8,423 bases of DNA from JAYFNU01 sp964460755 (GTDB lineage: Bacteria; Bacillota; Clostridia; Oscillospirales; Ruminococcaceae). The stretch's first letter is position 1. Every line of letters starts with the position of its first letter. Below are positions 6,529 through 8,423 of the stretch, piece by piece. The stretch spans positions 1 to 8,423 of the forward strand of contig CAYWQL010000040.1 of NCBI GenBank assembly GCA_964460755.1. Direction: 5' to 3'. The position numbers and the translations under genes were made by a program. The notes beneath the pieces were generated by a model. The model saw only the letters and a list, made by a program, of their open reading frames with translations, was not told the origin of the DNA and searched no databases.

Positions 6529-7260
6529 ATGACTTTATTAAAAAAATTGATTGCCGCTGTTTTAATTCTATCGCTTTCGCTTTCATTTTTTGCCTGCGGA
6601 ACAAAGCGTGGGGAAGCTCCCGTCGCGCCGACCTCCCAAACGGATGTCGACCCCAACGCGCCGCTTTTCGATATACAGGACGAAACTGTGTTTAACCAAA
6701 AGGTCGACGAGTTGTTCGCGGAAATGGAACAGAAATCGGTTTTCGCCACCGACGATATGGCGGCGGCATATACGAAGGAAAACGCAAGAAATCTTCTTCT
6801 TATGTGGAATATTCCAAGTCTTTCCGCCCAACAGCTTGACGAGCTGACCGTCGACGACTGTAAAGACGCAATAAAATGGTCTTCAACCTTCTTTGATTTA
6901 ACGCTTGGCAAATCAAATTATGCGAAATATATCGCCGACCCCTCAAACAACAAAATAATCCTCAACATCGACCTTCTTTTTAACTTCTACGCCGAAAGAG
7001 GGCAGTTCTTTGACACCGAAGAGGACGACTTTATAGTAGATTTAGAGTCTAACTACTATAAGGCGATTGAGGAAAACGACCCGAGCTTTATACTTTGGTA
7101 TTTTGATATTTGTTCGGTTACAGCCCTTAATAAGCAATATGTATCTGCTTTCGGTCATTATCTTGACAATTCTAAAAGCTTAGCAGCTCCGTCGGATTTA
7201 TGGGAAACGACAATGAACGCCATTGAGCCGACCCTTCAAGCCGCAAAAGAGGCAAAATAA
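6529..7260 (+). CDS. Putative lipoprotein of unknown function
   Basis: This 243-residue protein has a lipoprotein-like signal: MTLLKKL, a hydrophobic core (7-21), then FFACG with C23 as the possible lipidated cysteine. The lipobox is atypical, having F at -3 and -2 where L and A or S are usual. A short linker rich in P, A and T follows (about 26-45). The rest is acidic and looks mostly helical (DETVFNQKVDELFAEMEQ, SAQQLDELTVDDCKDAIKW, NDPSFILWYFDICSV), with no motif I recognise. It is probably anchored on the outer face of the cytoplasmic membrane, or secreted. AAGGA (6515-6519) lies 9 bases before the ATG. It follows the helicase gene but has its own predicted promoter, so a functional link is not supported. 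The 12-bp hairpin downstream ends the transcript. Confidence 0.75.
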   Translation: MTLLKKLIAAVLILSLSLSFFACGTKRGEAPVAPTSQTDVDPNAPLFDIQDETVFNQKVDELFAEMEQKSVFATDDMAAAYTKENARNLLLMWNIPSLSAQQLDELTVDDCKDAIKWSSTFFDLTLGKSNYAKYIADPSNNKIILNIDLLFNFYAERGQFFDTEEDDFIVDLESNYYKAIEENDPSFILWYFDICSVTALNKQYVSAFGHYLDNSKSLAAPSDLWETTMNAIEPTLQAAKEAK

Positions 7261-7322
7261 ATTGAACCTCTAAATGGTAAACAAAACGTTCCGGAAATGC
7301 CGCAAGCGTATCCTGTGCAAAC

Positions 7323-7360
7323 AAGCCGCAGCGCAAACGCGCTGCGGCTTATTTTATTTC
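7323..7360. terminator. Bidirectional terminator between the lipoprotein and VOC genes
   Basis: AAGCCGCAGCGC (7323-7334) and GCGCTGCGGCTT (7339-7350) form a perfect 12-bp stem with loop AAAC. On the plus strand TTATTTTATTTC follows. On the minus strand the downstream tract is only TTGTTTG, so it is stronger for the plus strand. The plus-strand T-tract overlaps the stop codon of the minus-strand VOC gene. Confidence 0.88.
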
Positions 7361-7761
7361 ATATCCTTCGGATTAAAGTCGTCCGACGGTTGATGCATCG
7401 GAAGGGTAAGAAACCACCGAACTCCGAACCTGTCCTCAACCTCGACGCAACAGTCGCTCCACGGAACAGAGCATAACTCCATAAGAGTTCGCCCGCCCTC
7501 GCAAAGCAGCTCATATGACCGAACGAGAGCGTCCTTGTCATCAAAGACAAAGCCAAGCTGAACCGGTATGTCGGTCGCCTTTGGAGTTGGCGCCTGAACG
7601 ACGTCAAGCACCTCCTCGTCGCCTTTATAAAGCTCTGAATGAAAATAGGTCCCGTCATCATTAAGCACATGATAACCAAGCGTTAAGCCGAACGCTTTCG
7701 TATACATCTTCACCGCCGCAACGCTGTCGCTTACGCACAGACCAACACCGATAGTATTCAT
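7354..7761 (-). CDS. VOC-superfamily (glyoxalase/PhnB-like) protein
   Basis: This 135-residue protein shows the paired beta-alpha-beta-beta-beta pattern of the vicinal oxygen chelate fold. The first half opens with NTIGVGLCVSDSVAAVKMYTKAFG and continues to HSELYKGDEEVLDVV. The second half runs from VQLGFVFDDKDALVRSYELL through TLMELCSVPWSDCCVEVEDRFGVRWFL. The DRFGVRW segment is typical of PhnB-like and 3-demethylubiquinone-type members. Candidate metal ligands include H41 and E108, but the set cannot be fixed by eye, and the substrate is unknown. Resistance or small-molecule detoxification roles occur in the family; none is shown here. GAGGAG (7769-7774) lies 7 bases before the ATG on the minus strand, and a clear promoter precedes it. 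The gene stands alone, convergent with the lipoprotein gene. Confidence 0.88.
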   Translation of the reverse strand: MNTIGVGLCVSDSVAAVKMYTKAFGLTLGYHVLNDDGTYFHSELYKGDEEVLDVVQAPTPKATDIPVQLGFVFDDKDALVRSYELLCEGGRTLMELCSVPWSDCCVEVEDRFGVRWFLTLPMHQPSDDFNPKDMK

Positions 7762-7798
7762 AGCTTTTCTCCTCGCTTTTTTTTAGAAGTTCTTATAC

Positions 7799-7827
7799 AA
7801 TATATCAATTCACATAAAAATATTCAA
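7799..7827 (-). promoter_or_regulatory. Promoter of the VOC gene
   Basis: On the minus strand TTGAAT (7822-7827) is followed after 17 bases by TATATT (7799-7804). Transcription would start near 7792, giving a leader of about 30 nt that holds the strong GAGGAG site. Confidence 0.6.
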
Positions 7828-7862
7828 GGCTCAAACGGACGGTGCCCGTGCGACATATTCAT
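7824..7862 (-). other. Very short open frame (12 codons), doubtful
   Basis: ATG at 7862 reads MNMSHGHRPFEP and stops at 7824. The frame is open upstream without another start for eleven more codons (through LEAQVRAR). It reads like a protein tail, but there is no visible ribosome site and no identifiable family. The stretch 7828-7901 holds nothing else that I can support. Confidence 0.12.
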
Positions 7863-7901
7863 ACGAGCGCGAACCTGAGCTTCTAGAACAAAAATTCTTT
7901 A

Positions 7902-7943
7902 AAACAAAAGCGGTATCGCAGGCGAAATAAACCCTGCGATACC
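7902..7943 (-). terminator. Terminator of the glycosyltransferase gene
   Basis: GGTATCGCAGG (7912-7922) and CCTGCGATACC (7933-7943) form a perfect 11-bp stem with a 10-base loop. On the minus strand CGCTTTTGTTTT follows (7900-7911), giving a proper U-tract. It lies about 70 bases after the stop of the minus-strand glycosyltransferase gene. The plus-strand side is AT-rich too but has no gene to end. Confidence 0.82.
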
Positions 7944-8014
7944 ACGTTAATTTTATTATAGCGTGCTTGGTTCACCTTAGAATCAAAAGCGCCGATTTAA
8001 ATTCCGACCCTTGT

Positions 8015-8423
8015 TCAATCAAAATTCAGCCTTTCTTCCTCAACCACCAGCGGACGATGCATAGCGCGAATATTAATGCTAAGTATGTATTCCCCAAGCA
8101 GCCCGATAAAGAAAAGCTGCACCGAGCCAAATACAAGAACGGCAAGCAATATGGGTATATTGCCGGCAGGAAACCTGTCCCACCAACACAGCTTCATAAT
8201 AAAATAAGTCAAAGCGGATAGAATACTCAGCGCGGAGAGAATCGCACCGAAAAAGGTGGCAAGACGCAGACCTATCTTGGTATATGACGTGAAACTCAAC
8301 ATCGCGGCATCATATAGGGTGTAAAAATTATTGTGAGTTTTACCTGCACGACGCTTCTGCTGCTCATAGGTGATTTCCTTGCGCTCCGGTCCTAATTCCG
8401 CTACTATACCGCGAAGAAACGGA
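8015..8423 (-). CDS. Membrane-bound family 2 glycosyltransferase, C-terminal part (N-terminus beyond window)
   Basis: The frame is open to the right edge; 135 C-terminal residues are visible. It begins PFLRGIVAELG and runs through RAGKTHNNFYTLYDAAMLSFTSYTKIGLRLATFFG. This is the end of the catalytic domain and juxtamembrane segment typical of GtrB/ArnC/dolichol-phosphate-mannose-synthase-like enzymes, where the family often reads R-x-G-K-T/S-x-x-x-x-x-x-L. Two membrane helices follow (about LATFFGAILSALSILSALTYF and IPILLAVLVFGSVQLFFIGLL), then the conserved GEYI and a short cytoplasmic tail ending ERLNFD. Such enzymes transfer a sugar from a nucleotide donor to an undecaprenyl-phosphate carrier for cell-surface glycan work. 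The donor cannot be read because the N-terminal catalytic domain is missing. An ATG at 8302 lies inside the domain and is not the start. A terminator follows at 7902-7943. Confidence 0.9.
   Translation of the reverse strand, partial: PFLRGIVAELGPERKEITYEQQKRRAGKTHNNFYTLYDAAMLSFTSYTKIGLRLATFFGAILSALSILSALTYFIMKLCWWDRFPAGNIPILLAVLVFGSVQLFFIGLLGEYILSINIRAMHRPLVVEEERLNFD

Noticed and set aside
7261..7322. Possible small RNA or tRNA before the bidirectional terminator
   Set aside because: There is no cloverleaf, no promoter and no conserved RNA motif; it looks like plain 3' untranslated sequence.
7967..8221. 84-codon plus-strand open frame near the right end
   Set aside because: It overlaps the recognisable glycosyltransferase C-terminus and terminator-side sequence on the minus strand and has no domain.

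Overview
The window looks like ordinary chromosome of a Clostridia-type Firmicute, probably a gut relative of the Oscillospirales. I infer this from moderate GC content, sigma-A-like promoters (TTGAAA/TATAAT types), strong GGAGG-type ribosome sites, short intergenic gaps with hairpin terminators, and an AraR regulator of the Bacillus/Clostridium kind. I see no mobile element, CRISPR array, tRNA or rRNA.

Layout. (1) Bases 1-830, minus strand: the N-terminal part of a seven-helix membrane protein that runs into what looks like the start of a GGDEF domain. The gene leaves the window. (2) Bases 974-4546, plus strand: an L-arabinose catabolic locus made of araR (GntR-type HTH plus LacI-type sugar-binding domain), an FGGY sugar kinase that best fits the clostridial ribulokinase AraK, and araD (L-ribulose-5-phosphate 4-epimerase), closed by a clear terminator. 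An 18-bp AraR-type operator lies just downstream of the kinase promoter, and a variant copy overlaps the araR promoter. (3) Bases 4554-6424, plus strand: a DEAD-box RNA helicase with a C-terminal DbpA-type RNA-binding domain and a basic tail, preceded by an AT-rich leader holding two 17-bp direct repeats. (4) Bases 6462-7260, plus strand: a small putative lipoprotein of unknown function with its own promoter. (5) Bases 7354-7761, minus strand: a VOC/glyoxalase-fold protein, convergent with the lipoprotein gene and sharing a strong hairpin terminator with it. (6) Bases 8015-8423, minus strand: the C-terminal end of a membrane-bound family 2 glycosyltransferase (GtrB/ArnC/DPM-like), followed by its terminator. 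The gene leaves the window.

How the genes work together. Without arabinose, AraR should sit on the operator at 2133-2150 and block the kinase-araD operon. With arabinose it should release, so that L-ribulose is phosphorylated by the kinase and epimerised by AraD to D-xylulose 5-phosphate for the pentose phosphate pathway. No L-arabinose isomerase (araA) or transporter gene is visible, so these must lie elsewhere. The other genes look like independent units. I found no convincing new multi-gene system. The most useful leads are the altered spacing of the araR self-operator, the probable non-orthologous ribulokinase, the repeat pair in the helicase leader, and a degenerate-looking GGDEF start.
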